A stretch of DNA of 21,691 nt, taken from Betaproteobacteria bacterium (GTDB lineage: Bacteria; Pseudomonadota; Gammaproteobacteria; Burkholderiales; SG8-41). The stretch is from assembly GCA_025356695.1 (NCBI GenBank), contig JANXSE010000311.1, forward strand, positions 1 to 21,691, written 5' to 3'. The notes beneath the pieces were generated by a model. It did not search any database and was not told the DNA's origin. It saw only the letters and a list, made by a program, of their open reading frames with translations. Positions 1 to 12,120 of this stretch are shown in pieces. The position numbers were made by a program, and so were the translations under genes. Numbering within the stretch: position 1 is the first letter of the stretch; each line of letters opens with the position of its first letter.

Positions 1-17
1 GCCGGCCAAAAATAATC

Positions 18-680
18 ATGCGCCCCGACCTGCGACACTTTGGATACACACTGTTGTGCTGGCTGGCGCTGGCGGTTTTTGTATTGCCGGCCTCGGCGCA
101 ACAGGTCCGGCGCGATGTCGATTACCGCGTTCTGCCGCAACCGCAACCGGTGCAGACCGGTGAACGCATAGAAGTCATCGATTTTTTCTTTTACGCCTGC
201 CCTTACTGCAACGAACTGGCACCGCACCTTGACCGCTGGCTGAAACGCAAGCAGGCAGATGTCACATTCCGTCGCATGCCGGTGGTGCGACACGATACCT
301 GGGTACCTTTGGCGAAAACCTATTTCGCGCTGGAAGCCATGGGAGAAGTAGACCGCCTGCATCTGGCGGTCTACCGCAGCTATCACGTCGAAGACCTCTA
401 CATGAGTCAGGAAAAGGTCATTGCGGAATGGGCTGCCAAAAACGGTCTCGACAGTGAAAAATTCATGTCGATCTATCGCTCGGATGAGGTTAAAGCCAAA
501 GTCGAACTGGCGCGCAAGATGACCAGGGATTACGACATCCAGGGCACGCCCTCGATTGTGGTTGACGGAAAATTCCTGACATCGAGCAGCATGACGCCTG
601 GCGTGCCGCAGGTTATCCCCGTCATCGACGGCCTGATACGCCTTGCCCGCCAGCAGCGGCTCGAAAAAAGCGGCAAGTAA
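18..680 (+). CDS. dsbA: DsbA-family periplasmic thiol:disulfide oxidoreductase
   Basis: The 220-residue protein is a secreted thioredoxin-fold oxidase expected to introduce disulfide bonds into exported proteins, normally being re-oxidised by DsbB. A signal peptide is visible: basic residues at the N-terminus, a hydrophobic stretch at about 10-23, and a likely cleavage site after Ala27 (PASA-QQ). The active site is CPYC at residues 61-64, after the strand IEVIDFFFYA. The cis-proline loop is GTP at 176-178. Length fits DsbA. The dipeptide between the cysteines is Pro-Tyr rather than the Pro-His of E. coli DsbA. Only 17 bases precede the start, with no clear ribosome-binding site, so the start and any upstream partner cannot be judged. 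It is the only gene besides dnaA on the plus strand and converges with glmS. Family assignment is firm; the exact paralogue (DsbA, DsbL or a relative) is not. Confidence 0.88.
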   Translation: MRPDLRHFGYTLLCWLALAVFVLPASAQQVRRDVDYRVLPQPQPVQTGERIEVIDFFFYACPYCNELAPHLDRWLKRKQADVTFRRMPVVRHDTWVPLAKTYFALEAMGEVDRLHLAVYRSYHVEDLYMSQEKVIAEWAAKNGLDSEKFMSIYRSDEVKAKVELARKMTRDYDIQGTPSIVVDGKFLTSSSMTPGVPQVIPVIDGLIRLARQQRLEKSGK

Positions 681-703
681 ATCCGGACGGCGCGCGCGGC
701 GCG

Positions 704-2533
704 CTATTCGACGGTTACGGACTTCGCCAGATTACGCGGCTTGTCAACATCGTTACCGCGCACAAGTGCCGCATGATACGCCAGCAACTGCAGCGGTACT
801 GTGTGCAGAATCGGGCTCAGAATCCCGGCGTGATCGGTCAATGTAATGACCTCGACGCCTTCGCTCGATGAAAGACGGGAATCCTGATCGGCCAGGACGT
901 AAAGCTGGCCGCCGCGCGCGCGCACTTCCTGCATATTCGATTTAAGTTTTTCCAGCAGTGCGTCGTTCGGCGCAATCGCCACCACGGGCATTTCCTTGTC
1001 GACGAGCGCAAGCGGACCGTGCTTGAGTTCGCCCGCCGGGTAGGCCTCGGCGTGTATATAGGAAATTTCTTTCAGCTTGAGGGCGCCCTCAAGCGCAATC
1101 GGATAATGAATACCACGGCCTAGAAACAGGGCATGATCGTGGGCGGCAAATTTTTTCGCCCATTCCTTGATTTGCGGTTCGACCTGTAGCACGCGCGACA
1201 ACGCTGCCGGCAAATGTCGCAGTGCTTGAATAAATTCCTGTTCCTTCTCCGCGCTTAAGCGGCCGCGCAGCTTGGCCAGCACCAGCGTCAGCAAGACGAG
1301 CGCGGCAAGCTGCGTGGTAAAGGCCTTGGTCGAGGCCACGCCGATTTCGGGGCCGGCGCGCGTCAGGAAACGCAAATCCGATAACCGCACAAGAGCGCTC
1401 TCGGGCACGTTGCATATCGACAGGCAGGATTTCTGCCCCAGCTCGCGGGCGAAATTCAGCGCGGCGATGGTGTCGGCGGTTTCCCCGGACTGCGAAATGG
1501 TCACCACCAGGGCACGCGGGTTCGGCACGGATGCGCGATAGCGATATTCGCTGGCGATTTCAACGCTGCAGGGCAAACCTGCAATCGCCTCAATCCAGTA
1601 CCGGGCGACCACCCCGGCGTGATAGCTGGTGCCGCAGGCCAGAATCAGCACACTGTCGATTTCCGCAAATATCCCCGGCGCTTCGACACCAAACAATTGC
1701 GGCGAAAGCGATTGCGCATTGACAACCATCTCGAGGGTATTGGCGAGCGCGCCCGGCTGTTCGAAAATTTCTTTCTGCATGAAATGCCGGTAGGGTCCAA
1801 GATCGACCGCGTCTGCAGTCAATTCGCTTAGATGGATTGGTCGCTCGACCTTTTTGCCGCTGGCTTCGCGCACCTCAAAATGGTCTCGCTGCAGATCTAC
1901 GACATCGCCCTCTTCAAGATAAATCATACGCCGCGTAACCTGCAGAAGTGCCGAGGCATCAGACGCGGCAAACATTTCGCCATCGCCCACGCCCAACAGT
2001 AGCGGCGCGCCTTGACGCGCGACGACGACGCGCTCCGGTTCGCTTTCGAGCACCACCGCGATGGCGAATGCACCCTGTAACTCGGCAACCGCTGCGCGAG
2101 TCGCTGCAAATATGTCTTTGGCCACCTGCGCGCGTTGGTGAACCAGGTGCGCAATGACCTCGGTATCTGTATCGGAGGTAAAACGATAGCCGCAGGCCCG
2201 CAGTTTTGTGCGGATCTCGTCGTGATTTTCGATGATGCCGTTGTGGACAACCGCGATGCCACCACTGACGTGCGGATGCGCGTTTTTTTCCGAAGGTGCA
2301 CCGTGGGTTGCCCAGCGCGTGTGAGCAATGCCGGTGTTACCGGCCAGTTTGCTCTGCTCGCTGGCGACGGCGAGTTCGGCAACCCGCCCTGCGCTGCGCA
2401 GGCGCTGAAGTTTCCCATCAACAACTATAGCAACACCAGCAGAATCATAGCCGCGGTATTCCAGGCGCCGCAAGCCTTCCAGTAGCAACGGTACAACGTT
2501 ACGACCGGCGACGGCCGCGACAATTCCGCACAT
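704..2533 (-). CDS. glmS: Glutamine--fructose-6-phosphate aminotransferase (isomerizing)
   Basis: GlmS converts fructose-6-phosphate and glutamine to glucosamine-6-phosphate, the first committed step to UDP-GlcNAc for peptidoglycan and lipopolysaccharide. The 609-residue length equals that of E. coli GlmS. The glutaminase domain begins MCGIV, so Cys2 becomes the N-terminal nucleophile, and contains HTRWATHG (71-78) and the HNG loop (97-99). Two SIS sugar-isomerase domains follow, with CGTSYHAG (300-307), SQSGETADT (347-355), STKAFTTQ (401-408) and the [12 protein letters not shown] segment near 496-507. The protein ends with the typical NLAKSVTVE tail. It starts only 2 bases after the glmU stop, so the two are surely cotranscribed and probably translationally coupled. 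It is the last gene of the leftward block and converges with the dsbA-like gene, 23 bases away. No glmS ribozyme leader fits in the 2-base gap. Confidence 0.98.
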   Translation of the reverse strand: MCGIVAAVAGRNVVPLLLEGLRRLEYRGYDSAGVAIVVDGKLQRLRSAGRVAELAVASEQSKLAGNTGIAHTRWATHGAPSEKNAHPHVSGGIAVVHNGIIENHDEIRTKLRACGYRFTSDTDTEVIAHLVHQRAQVAKDIFAATRAAVAELQGAFAIAVVLESEPERVVVARQGAPLLLGVGDGEMFAASDASALLQVTRRMIYLEEGDVVDLQRDHFEVREASGKKVERPIHLSELTADAVDLGPYRHFMQKEIFEQPGALANTLEMVVNAQSLSPQLFGVEAPGIFAEIDSVLILACGTSYHAGVVARYWIEAIAGLPCSVEIASEYRYRASVPNPRALVVTISQSGETADTIAALNFARELGQKSCLSICNVPESALVRLSDLRFLTRAGPEIGVASTKAFTTQLAALVLLTLVLAKLRGRLSAEKEQEFIQALRHLPAALSRVLQVEPQIKEWAKKFAAHDHALFLGRGIHYPIALEGALKLKEISYIHAEAYPAGELKHGPLALVDKEMPVVAIAPNDALLEKLKSNMQEVRARGGQLYVLADQDSRLSSSEGVEVITLTDHAGILSPILHTVPLQLLAYHAALVRGNDVDKPRNLAKSVTVE

Positions 2534-2535
2534 CG

Positions 2536-3906
2536 TTACCGGCCTTTCACCGCTTTACGCGGTCGCTTCCAGTTGGCAATCGACAGCTGACGCGAACGCG
2601 ACAAGGTCAACTGATTCGCGGGCGCTCCTTTGGTGATTGTACTGCCGGCGCCGATCGTCGCGCCCCGCCGCACCGTCACCGGCGCGATGAGTTGTGTGTC
2701 GGAACCGATGAAGACGTCGTCTTCGATCACCGTCCGGTGTTTGTTCGCGCCGTCGTAATTGCAGGTAATCGTGCCGGCGCCTACGTTGACATTGCGGCCG
2801 ATCTGCGCATCTCCAATGTAGGCAAGATGGTTGGCCTTGCTGCCCTTGCCGACCGTAGATGCTTTGACTTCGACGAAATTGCCGATATGAACCTCGTCCG
2901 CCAGCGTGGTGGCCGGCCGGATCCGCGCGAACGGGCCGACGATACAGCGGGTGCCGATCTTCGCCTCATCAATCATCGAAAAGGGGGCGACGCGTGTTCC
3001 GGCACCGATGACCGCGTTGCGAATAACGCAATTCGCACCGATTTCGACACCGGCCCCCAATCGCACCTGGCCTTCAAATGCACAATTGACATCAATGCGC
3101 ACGTCGCGTCCGCAGTGCAATTGGCCGCGTAGATCGAAACGCCGCGGGTCAGCAAGGTTGACGCCGGAATCAAGCAAGCGGTTGGCGGCCTCAAGTTGAT
3201 AGGCGCGTTCGAGCTCTGCCAGTTGGCGCTGGCTGTTGACGCCGCAGATTTCCCAGAGCGCGGCCGGCGCGACTGTTTTGATGTGCACCTTGTCCTGTAA
3301 GGCGAGAGAAACAATATCTGTCAGATAGTACTCGCGTTGGGCATTGCGGTTGGATAGCCGCGCCAACCAAGCGGACAATCGCTTGGTCGACAAAAACATC
3401 AATCCAGTATTGCCTTCCCGGACTCGCCGTTGCTCAGGGCTTGCATCTTTTTCTTCAACGATGGCGGTGACCGCCCCACGCCCGTCTCGCAAAATTCTTC
3501 CATAACCGGTTGGATTGTCGAAACTCGCGGTTAATAGGGCCAAGCGCTCACCGGTTCCCGCAGCCAGTTTTTTCAGCGTCGCGGGTGTGATCAACGGTAC
3601 ATCGCCATACAGGATCAGTGTGTCGGCACGCGGATCAAGGTACGGCAACGTTTGTTTGACGGCGTGCCCGGTGCCGAGTTGCTGCTTTTGGCGCACAAAA
3701 ATCAAATCGTCGCTCTGCATTGCCCGCGGAACTTGTTCACCGCCGTGGCCGTAAACCACGCAGATCCGCTTGGGTTTCAACGCCTTTGCGGCGGTGATTA
3801 CATGGCTGAGGAGCGGCACGCCTGCAAGTCGATGCAGAACCTTGGGCAAGTCGGAATTCATGCGTTTGCCCTGACCTGCCGCCAGAATTACGACGTTGAT
3901 TGCCAT
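2536..3906 (-). CDS. glmU: Bifunctional UDP-GlcNAc pyrophosphorylase / glucosamine-1-phosphate acetyltransferase
   Basis: GlmU acetylates glucosamine-1-phosphate with acetyl-CoA and then couples the product to UTP, giving UDP-GlcNAc in the cytoplasm. The 456-residue length matches the E. coli enzyme. The N-terminal uridylyltransferase domain (about 1-230) shows LAAGQGKRM (8-16), PKVLH (21-25), QLGTGHA (76-82) and YGDVPL (100-105). The C-terminal left-handed beta-helix (about 250-430) shows repeated hexapeptides rich in Ile/Val-Gly, and the NHLAYIGDA and [11 protein letters not shown] motifs of the acetyltransferase site. The start ATG lies 6 bases after the glpD stop and the stop is 2 bases before glmS. 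glpD, glmU and glmS thus look like one transcription unit, which puts cell-wall precursor synthesis behind a glycerol-3-phosphate gene. Confidence 0.98.
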   Translation of the reverse strand: MAINVVILAAGQGKRMNSDLPKVLHRLAGVPLLSHVITAAKALKPKRICVVYGHGGEQVPRAMQSDDLIFVRQKQQLGTGHAVKQTLPYLDPRADTLILYGDVPLITPATLKKLAAGTGERLALLTASFDNPTGYGRILRDGRGAVTAIVEEKDASPEQRRVREGNTGLMFLSTKRLSAWLARLSNRNAQREYYLTDIVSLALQDKVHIKTVAPAALWEICGVNSQRQLAELERAYQLEAANRLLDSGVNLADPRRFDLRGQLHCGRDVRIDVNCAFEGQVRLGAGVEIGANCVIRNAVIGAGTRVAPFSMIDEAKIGTRCIVGPFARIRPATTLADEVHIGNFVEVKASTVGKGSKANHLAYIGDAQIGRNVNVGAGTITCNYDGANKHRTVIEDDVFIGSDTQLIAPVTVRRGATIGAGSTITKGAPANQLTLSRSRQLSIANWKRPRKAVKGR

Positions 3907-3912
3907 GCCGAA

Positions 3913-5463
3913 TTATCGCATATCAAGGTTTTGTTCAGAGCGTGCGAAACGACTTGAAACGTAATGATCAACCTTCTGGCGCTGCGATTCGGTCATATGC
4001 AATCCGGCTTTGCTGCGGCGATAGAGGATGTCTTCTGCGGTTACGGCCCACTCGTGCTCGATCATGTAATCGATTTCCCGGGCATAGAGGTTCGCGCCGA
4101 AATGCTCGCCAAGGTCGTCTTTGGTGTTCACGCTTTGCAGCACATGGTGAATTCTCGTGCCGTGGCGATTTTGAATGGCGGTGATGAGGTCGTTCGGCAG
4201 TGCCCCCCATGTTTCCGGATGTTCGCTTGCTGCTGGCGACTCACCACCGGGCAGTGGTGATTCAGCGGTCCATGGCGGGTTCATGTTGGGAAACCACGGG
4301 GCGAGCTTTTCAAGAGCGTGTTCGGCGAGCTTTCGGTAGGTGGTGATCTTGCCGCCGAATATCGATAAGACCGGAGCAGTTCCGGCCTCCGCATCCAGTC
4401 GCAAAGTGTAATCGCGGGTAACCGAGGATGGATTCGGACTCCCGTCGTCGTAGAGAGGCCGCACGCCTGCATAGCTCCAAACTACATCTTGTGGCGACAC
4501 CTGGGCCGACATATATTGATTCACCGCGCTGCATAAGTAGGCAATTTCTTCGGCGCTGGCTTGCGGAATTTCAGGTGCGTTTTCCACCACCATGTCCGTG
4601 GTACCAATCAGTGTGTAGTCATTTTCATAGGGGATCATGAAGACCACTCGTCGATCGTCGTTCTGGAGTATGAACGCGTGCTCTCCTGGGTAAGCGCGTG
4701 GGACAACGATGTGACTACCTTTTACCAATCGCACGTTGTCGGTGCTGGGTTGGCGCAGGCAATCATTCAAGACCCGCTTTACCCAGGGTCCGGAGGCGTT
4801 GACAACAGCGCGGGCGGTGACCGATGTATCTTCGCCATTCGAGCTTCGGAGATCGAGTTCCCAGTTGCCGGCGATCCGCTTGGCTTTGCGGCATTCCGTC
4901 CGCGGCAGGATTGCCGCGCCGCATTCAGAAGCGCTCTGCACATTAGTTAGCACTAACCTCGAATCATCGACACGACAGTCAGAGTATATGAATCCATGGA
5001 GATATTGGCTTTTTAAGCCATTGCAATACGGTTGTTTGCGAAGACTTACACTTTTAGAATCGGCAAGTTTTCCATCGTGCTTGCTTGACGTAATTGCGCG
5101 ACGGCCAAGGTGGTCATAGAGAAACAATCCGGCACGGATCATCCAGCGCGGTCGCAATGCTGGCACGTGCGGCATGACAAACTGCAGCGGTTTGACCAGA
5201 TGCGGGGCAATATTGAGCAGGGTTTGGCGCTCTGACAGCGCTTCAGCCACCAGACGAAACTCATATTGCTCCAGGTAGCGCAAACCACCGTGGATGAGTT
5301 TGCTGCTCCATGAGGAGGTGGCGGACGCTAGATCGTTTTTTTCGACCAGAAGGACTGACAATCCGCGGCCCGCAGCGTCACGGGCAATGCCAGCGCCATT
5401 GATGCCGCCGCCGATGATTGCAATGTCGTAGTCAGGGCCCGCTTCCATTTGGATTGCGCCCAT
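3913..5463 (-). CDS. glpD: Aerobic glycerol-3-phosphate dehydrogenase (FAD, quinone-linked)
   Basis: GlpD oxidises sn-glycerol-3-phosphate to dihydroxyacetone phosphate and passes electrons to ubiquinone at the inner face of the cytoplasmic membrane. The 516-residue protein resembles E. coli GlpD (501) throughout. It has the FAD-binding GGGINGAGIARDAAGRG (18-34), SSKLIHGGLRYLE (53-65), KGSHIVVPR and FILQNDDRR in the middle, IGTTD, and FGGKITTYRKLAEHALEKL before the C-terminal domain. I keep the ATG at 5463; Met6 at 5448 is an equally plausible start, and neither has a good ribosome-binding site. A -10-like TAGAAT lies just upstream (5481-5486) without a convincing -35. No glpK, glpF or glpR is nearby. 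The gene lies between atpC and glmU, which are neighbours in many relatives, and positions 4921-5100 are distinctly AT-rich, so late insertion is possible. Confidence 0.95.
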   Translation of the reverse strand: MGAIQMEAGPDYDIAIIGGGINGAGIARDAAGRGLSVLLVEKNDLASATSSWSSKLIHGGLRYLEQYEFRLVAEALSERQTLLNIAPHLVKPLQFVMPHVPALRPRWMIRAGLFLYDHLGRRAITSSKHDGKLADSKSVSLRKQPYCNGLKSQYLHGFIYSDCRVDDSRLVLTNVQSASECGAAILPRTECRKAKRIAGNWELDLRSSNGEDTSVTARAVVNASGPWVKRVLNDCLRQPSTDNVRLVKGSHIVVPRAYPGEHAFILQNDDRRVVFMIPYENDYTLIGTTDMVVENAPEIPQASAEEIAYLCSAVNQYMSAQVSPQDVVWSYAGVRPLYDDGSPNPSSVTRDYTLRLDAEAGTAPVLSIFGGKITTYRKLAEHALEKLAPWFPNMNPPWTAESPLPGGESPAASEHPETWGALPNDLITAIQNRHGTRIHHVLQSVNTKDDLGEHFGANLYAREIDYMIEHEWAVTAEDILYRRSKAGLHMTESQRQKVDHYVSSRFARSEQNLDMR

Positions 5464-5501
5464 TTACAGGAATTGACACCATTCTAGTCCACAAGCTACG
5501 C

Positions 5502-5534
5502 ACAAAAAACAAAAGGCAGCGCGAGCTGCCTTTT
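5502..5534 (-). terminator. Intrinsic terminator of the atp operon
   Basis: Read on the minus strand, arms AAAAGGCAGC and GCTGCCTTTT (5525-5534 and 5511-5520) form a perfect 10-bp stem around a TCGC tetraloop. A T-rich tract (GTTTTTTG, 5503-5510) follows at once. It begins 20 bases after the atpC stop, exactly where the ATP synthase operon should end, and separates it from glpD. The stem is symmetric, so some termination on the other strand is conceivable, but no plus-strand gene ends here. Confidence 0.9.
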
Positions 5535-5553
5535 CGTCTGCCAGCATTCGCAA

Positions 5554-5973
5554 TCAGCGCCTCTGGCGCAGCTTGCGAATGGCGGCAAGTTGTGCCGCAA
5601 GCGTTGCGAGTTCTGCCTCGACAGAAGCAATTTCCTGTTGATCCTGCGCCTTGGCGCGGGCCTCTTCAGCGCGCTTGATGGCCTCGGTTGCTTTGGCCTC
5701 GTCGAGATCGTGTCCCCGAATCGCGGTATCAGCCAGCACGGTCACGACCTTCGGCTGGACTTCGAGTATGCCGCCAGCAACGAAAATCAGCTCTTCATCG
5801 CCGCCAACTGGCTTGATGCGAACCGACCCCGGTTTGATGCGCGTGATCAGCGGCGTGTGCTGCGGATAAATGCCGAGTTCGCCGGCCTCGCCCGGCAAGA
5901 CCACGAACTCTGCCTCGCCCGAATAGACGCTTTGCTCGGCGCTAACGACGTCTACGTGTAGGGTGTTTGCCAT
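5554..5973 (-). CDS. atpC: ATP synthase epsilon subunit (F1)
   Basis: The epsilon subunit is part of the central rotor stalk and restrains ATP hydrolysis. The 139-residue protein has the N-terminal beta-sandwich with the family signature [19 protein letters not shown] (about 26-44) and the sheet strand [15 protein letters not shown]-terminal alanine/glutamate-rich helical hairpin covers about 85-139 ([20 protein letters not shown]). Length is usual for proteobacteria. It is the last gene of the atp operon, starting 5 bases after the atpD stop, and is followed 20 bases later by a strong intrinsic terminator. Confidence 0.97.
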   Translation of the reverse strand: MANTLHVDVVSAEQSVYSGEAEFVVLPGEAGELGIYPQHTPLITRIKPGSVRIKPVGGDEELIFVAGGILEVQPKVVTVLADTAIRGHDLDEAKATEAIKRAEEARAKAQDQQEIASVEAELATLAAQLAAIRKLRQRR

Positions 5974-5978
5974 GGCTG

Positions 5979-8311
<2,333 letters not shown>

Positions 8312-8324
8312 GCGTTTCGTCCTT

Positions 8325-8354
8325 GGCCGGCTACGGGGCCGGGGCCGGTTCCGG
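8325..8354 (-). repeat. GC-rich self-complementary element between atpA and atpG
   Basis: The stretch repeats GGCC and CCGG (GGCCGG at 8325-8330, GGGGCC at 8335-8340, GGGGCCGG at 8341-8348, CCGG at 8351-8354). On the minus strand it can fold into several alternative short hairpins, for example CCGGC pairing with GCCGG over a 12-base loop. It sits just upstream of the atpG ribosome-binding site. It has no T-tract, so it is not a normal terminator. An mRNA processing or stability element is possible; that is inference. Confidence 0.4.
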
Positions 8355-8372
8355 AATTACCCGCTTACAAAG

Positions 8373-9920
8373 TTAGAAGCTGCCGTTTTTCTTCCAGTCG
8401 TCAATGGCGGCCTTGAGGGCCTTCTCATCGTCGGCACTGATGTCTTTCTTTTCTTCGATGCGGTTGATCAGGTCCGCATACTTCGACTTGACGTAATCGC
8501 GCAGGCTGCGTTCGGCAGCCAGCGCTTTCTTGACATCGATATCGTCGAAATAGCTGTTATTGGCAGCAAACAGCGTCAACGCCATTTCGCTCACCTGCAT
8601 CGGCTGGTATTGCGCCTGCTTCATCAATTCGGTGACCATGCGGCCGCGTTCGAGCTGTTTGCGCGTCGTTTCATCAAGGTCGGAAGCAAATTGCGCGAAT
8701 GCCGCGAGCTCGCGATATTGCGCGAGGGCGAGACGCACGCCGGCACCGACGTCCTTGCGTTTCATCACCTTGGTCTGCGCGGCGCCGCCGACGCGTGACA
8801 CCGATACACCGGCGTTGATGGCGGGGCGGATACCGGCGTTGAACAGGTCGGTCTCCAGGAAGATCTGGCCGTCGGTAATCGAAATCACGTTGGTCGGCAC
8901 GAACGCCGAAACGTCACCGGCCTGAGTTTCAATCACCGGCAGTGCGGTCAGCGAACCGGTCTTGCCCTTGACTGTACCCTTGGTGAATTTCTCGACGTAT
9001 TCCTCGTTGACGCGCGCGGCGCGCTCCAGCAAACGCGAGTGCAGATAGAACACGTCGCCCGGATACGCTTCGCGGCCCGGGGGGCGGCGCAGCAACAGCG
9101 ATACCTGGCGATAGGCCCAGGCCTGTTTGGTCAAATCGTCATAAATGATCAGTGCGTCCTGGCCGCGATCGCGGAAGTATTCGCCCATCGTGCAGCCGGA
9201 ATAGGGCGCGATGTATTGCATCGCAGCCGACTCGGATGCCGAGGCGGCAACCACGATCGTGTAGGCCATGGCGCCGTGTTCTTCAAGCTTGCGCACCACG
9301 TTCGCAATAGTCGACGCTTTCTGACCGATGGCGACATAGATACAGAAGAGGTCTTTGCCCTTCTGGTTGATGATGGTATCAACGGCGACCGCGGTCTTGC
9401 CGGTTTGGCGATCGCCGATGATGAGTTCGCGCTGACCGCGACCAACCGGCACCATGGCATCAATCGATTTCAACCCGGTTTGCACCGGTTGCGACACCGA
9501 TTTACGCGCGATCACACCCGGCGCGACTTTTTCGATGACGTCCGTCAGCTTGGCGTTGATCGGGCCTTTGCCGTCGATCGGCTGACCCAGTGAATTGACC
9601 ACGCGGCCGATCAGTTCCGGGCCGATCGGCACCGACAAAATCTGGCCGGTACATTTGACCGTGTCGCCTTCGGAGATATGTTCGTATTCGCCGAGAATAA
9701 CGGCGCCCACCGAATCACGCTCGAGATTCAACGCCAGGCCGAAGGTGTTCTTCGGAAACTCCAGCATCTCGCCCTGCATGACGTCGGCCAGCCCGTGAAT
9801 ACGGCAGATGCCGTCGGTCACGGAGATGATCGTGCCCTGCGTGCGCGACTCGCTGGCCGTGCCGAGGTTCTGGATCCTGCTCTTGATCAGTTCACTGATT
9901 TCTGACGGATTGAGTTGCAT
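8373..9920 (-). CDS. atpA: ATP synthase alpha subunit (F1)
   Basis: Alpha forms the non-catalytic nucleotide sites and supplies the arginine finger to the beta sites. The 515-residue protein (513 in E. coli) has the Walker A loop GDRQTGKT (169-176), [16 protein letters not shown] (257-272), the [25 protein letters not shown] segment (278-302) and [10 protein letters not shown] (373-382), with the arginine finger at Arg376, the same number as in E. coli. Just after it, [19 protein letters not shown] (383-401) is two residues longer than the E. coli equivalent (TKIMKKLSGGIRTALAQ). The reading frame is intact on both sides. A strong AGGAG lies shortly before the ATG at 9920 and overlaps the atpH stop. 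Confidence 0.98.
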   Translation of the reverse strand: MQLNPSEISELIKSRIQNLGTASESRTQGTIISVTDGICRIHGLADVMQGEMLEFPKNTFGLALNLERDSVGAVILGEYEHISEGDTVKCTGQILSVPIGPELIGRVVNSLGQPIDGKGPINAKLTDVIEKVAPGVIARKSVSQPVQTGLKSIDAMVPVGRGQRELIIGDRQTGKTAVAVDTIINQKGKDLFCIYVAIGQKASTIANVVRKLEEHGAMAYTIVVAASASESAAMQYIAPYSGCTMGEYFRDRGQDALIIYDDLTKQAWAYRQVSLLLRRPPGREAYPGDVFYLHSRLLERAARVNEEYVEKFTKGTVKGKTGSLTALPVIETQAGDVSAFVPTNVISITDGQIFLETDLFNAGIRPAINAGVSVSRVGGAAQTKVMKRKDVGAGVRLALAQYRELAAFAQFASDLDETTRKQLERGRMVTELMKQAQYQPMQVSEMALTLFAANNSYFDDIDVKKALAAERSLRDYVKSKYADLINRIEEKKDISADDEKALKAAIDDWKKNGSF

Positions 9921-9929
9921 CTGAAACTC

Positions 9930-10466
9930 CTAACGAATGAGGGCAGCCGACATCGCGTCGAGCCGGCCGCGCACGGTCGCGTCAACCACCTTGTCGCCGA
10001 CCACGATCTTGATTCCACCGATCAGTTTTGCATCGACGCTGACCTGCGCGCGCACTTTGCGCTGATATTTGTTTTCGAGCTTATTCACCAGTTGCGCGAC
10101 CTGCGCGTCATCGATCGCGAATGCCGAGTGTATTTCCGCTTCAAGCACGCCCTCGTGCTCAAGACGCAGCGCATCGAACATTGCACGAATTTCCGGCAGC
10201 AAGGAAAGTCGGTTGTTATGTTGCAACACCTGCACGAAATTCCGTCCGGCGCCGTCGAGCCGTTCGCCACAGACGCCGAGAATCAGACCTTGCAACTGTT
10301 CGGCGCTGACATTGGGATCGCTGATGCAGCGCGCAACTGAGGCATCCTTGATCACAAGATCCAGCAGGCCCAGCATCTTCGACCATGCTTCGAGCTGGTT
10401 TTTTTCCCGTGCCAGCTTGAACGCGGCTTCCGCGTATGGTCGTGCGATGGTGATTTTTTCCGCCAT
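9930..10466 (-). CDS. atpH: ATP synthase delta subunit (peripheral stalk)
   Basis: Delta joins the top of F1 to the b-subunit stalk. The 178-residue protein has the helical N-terminal domain (ITIARPYAEAAFKLAREKNQ, about 5-24) that docks on alpha, and the C-terminal family signature with KVRAQVSVDAKLIGGIKIVVGDKVVDATVRGRLD (split around 137-170), typical of OSCP/delta proteins. Length matches E. coli (177). It starts 9 bases after the atpF stop and ends 9 bases before atpA. Confidence 0.96.
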   Translation of the reverse strand: MAEKITIARPYAEAAFKLAREKNQLEAWSKMLGLLDLVIKDASVARCISDPNVSAEQLQGLILGVCGERLDGAGRNFVQVLQHNNRLSLLPEIRAMFDALRLEHEGVLEAEIHSAFAIDDAQVAQLVNKLENKYQRKVRAQVSVDAKLIGGIKIVVGDKVVDATVRGRLDAMSAALIR

Positions 10467-10475
10467 TTTCTCGCT

Positions 10476-10946
10476 CTAGAGCTCGGCCTGAACTGCCTGC
10501 AGCAGGTCGGCGTGGGTTTTGGCATCAACTTCGCGGCGCAGGATTTTCTCCGCGCCCGACACTGCAAGAGCAGCGACCTGCAGGCGCAAAGCTTCACGCG
10601 CCCGGGAAACTTCCTGCTCGATCTCCGCTTTTGCCGCGGCTTTTTCGCGGTTGCCTTCATCTCGCGCCGAGTTCTTGGCTTCCTCGACCATTTGCGAGGC
10701 ACGCTTTTCGGCCTGCGCCACGATTTCCGCAGCGCGCACGCGCGCCTTGCCGACTTCTTCGTCAGCTTTGAGCGCGGAACGCTCGAGCGATTGCTTGCCC
10801 TCTTCGGCCGCAGCCAGTCCGTCAGCGATCTGCTTCTGGCGCGCCGCAATTGCGTTGGTCAGCGGCGGCCATACGAACTTCGCACAAAAGAAAATGAAGA
10901 CGAAGAACGTGACGGCCTGTGCAACCAGGGTAACGTTTAAATTCAT
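10476..10946 (-). CDS. atpF: ATP synthase b subunit (Fo peripheral stalk)
   Basis: The b subunit is the dimeric stator arm linking Fo to F1. The 156-residue length equals that of E. coli. An N-terminal membrane helix (about 5-26, [20 protein letters not shown]) is followed by PPL and a long charged, alanine-rich coiled coil (about 33-145) with many Lys, Glu and Arg, ending near [18 protein letters not shown]. It lies between atpE (30-base gap) and atpH (9-base gap), the usual order. Confidence 0.97.
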   Translation of the reverse strand: MNLNVTLVAQAVTFFVFIFFCAKFVWPPLTNAIAARQKQIADGLAAAEEGKQSLERSALKADEEVGKARVRAAEIVAQAEKRASQMVEEAKNSARDEGNREKAAAKAEIEQEVSRAREALRLQVAALAVSGAEKILRREVDAKTHADLLQAVQAEL

Positions 10947-10976
10947 GGGTTGCCCCTGCTGAGAATTTCCCGGAAA

Positions 10977-11261
<285 letters not shown>

Positions 11262-11291
11262 TCAGGGAAAATGGTTACGTCTAATCGCTTA

Positions 11292-12098
11292 TTAATGACT
11301 TTCGTGCGCCATCGCCATGTAAACAGCGGTGAGCATCATGAAGATGTAGGCCTGCAGACCAACAATCAGAATATGGAAGATCGCCCAGAACAGCGCCAGC
11401 ACGCCGCCGAACACCGATCCGACCAGACCCGTCGCCGCCCACATCCACAGCAGCATGAAAATGATTTCGCCGGCGTATATATTTCCGTAAAGACGCAGCG
11501 AGTGCGACAGCGGCTTGGAAATATATTCGACGAAGTTGAAGAGAAAATTGAAAAGCCACAACAGCGGGTTCGAACCGAACGGGGTGCAAAACAATTCGTG
11601 GGTCCAGCCACCGATACCTTTGACTTTGACGTTGTAGAAAAGCATGAGCGCCCACACTGACAGCGCCAGCGCAAATGTGGTGTTGACGTCCGAAGTCGGC
11701 ACGGGTTTCCAGTTATGCTGGCCAAGTGCGTGTTCGGTAAAGCCCGCGGCCAGATCGACCGGGATAAAGTCCATGGCGTTCATTAGAAGCACCCAGACGA
11801 ATACGGTCAGTGCCAGAGGCGAAACGAAAGCGCGGCTGCCGTGAAAAATGCCTTTGACTTGGTCGTCGACAAATTCAAACAGCATTTCAACAAAAGCCTG
11901 ACGGCGGTTGGGCACGCCGGCGGTCGCGCCACGCACGATCCAATAGAGAAACCCGAATCCCATCACACCCAGCATGAGAGCGGTCAGAAAAGTGTCGAGA
12001 TGCAGCGTCCAGAACGAGCCATCGCCCAGTGAAATGGTGCGATTGGTCAGGTGGTGACCGATATATTCGGTCGGCGTCAGTTCGCCGGCTTCGCTCAT
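11292..12098 (-). CDS. atpB: ATP synthase a subunit (Fo proton channel)
   Basis: Subunit a forms the half-channels that load and unload protons on the c ring. The 268-residue hydrophobic protein has several membrane segments, at about 36-55, 92-112, 142-158, 178-193, 209-232 and 236-262. The essential arginine is Arg202 in [15 protein letters not shown] (197-211), equivalent to E. coli Arg210. An N-terminal EYIGHHLTN and [16 protein letters not shown] (62-77) are also typical. It sits between atpI (22-base gap) and atpE (42-base gap). Confidence 0.97.
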   Translation of the reverse strand: MSEAGELTPTEYIGHHLTNRTISLGDGSFWTLHLDTFLTALMLGVMGFGFLYWIVRGATAGVPNRRQAFVEMLFEFVDDQVKGIFHGSRAFVSPLALTVFVWVLLMNAMDFIPVDLAAGFTEHALGQHNWKPVPTSDVNTTFALALSVWALMLFYNVKVKGIGGWTHELFCTPFGSNPLLWLFNFLFNFVEYISKPLSHSLRLYGNIYAGEIIFMLLWMWAATGLVGSVFGGVLALFWAIFHILIVGLQAYIFMMLTAVYMAMAHESH

Positions 12099-12120
12099 TA
12101 CTTATCCCTGAACCCCATTT

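Noticed and set aside
681..706. GC-rich repeat between dsbA and glmS as a bidirectional terminator
   Set aside because: The GCGCGC repeats leave almost no loop and there is no T-tract on either strand, so a terminator cannot be supported.
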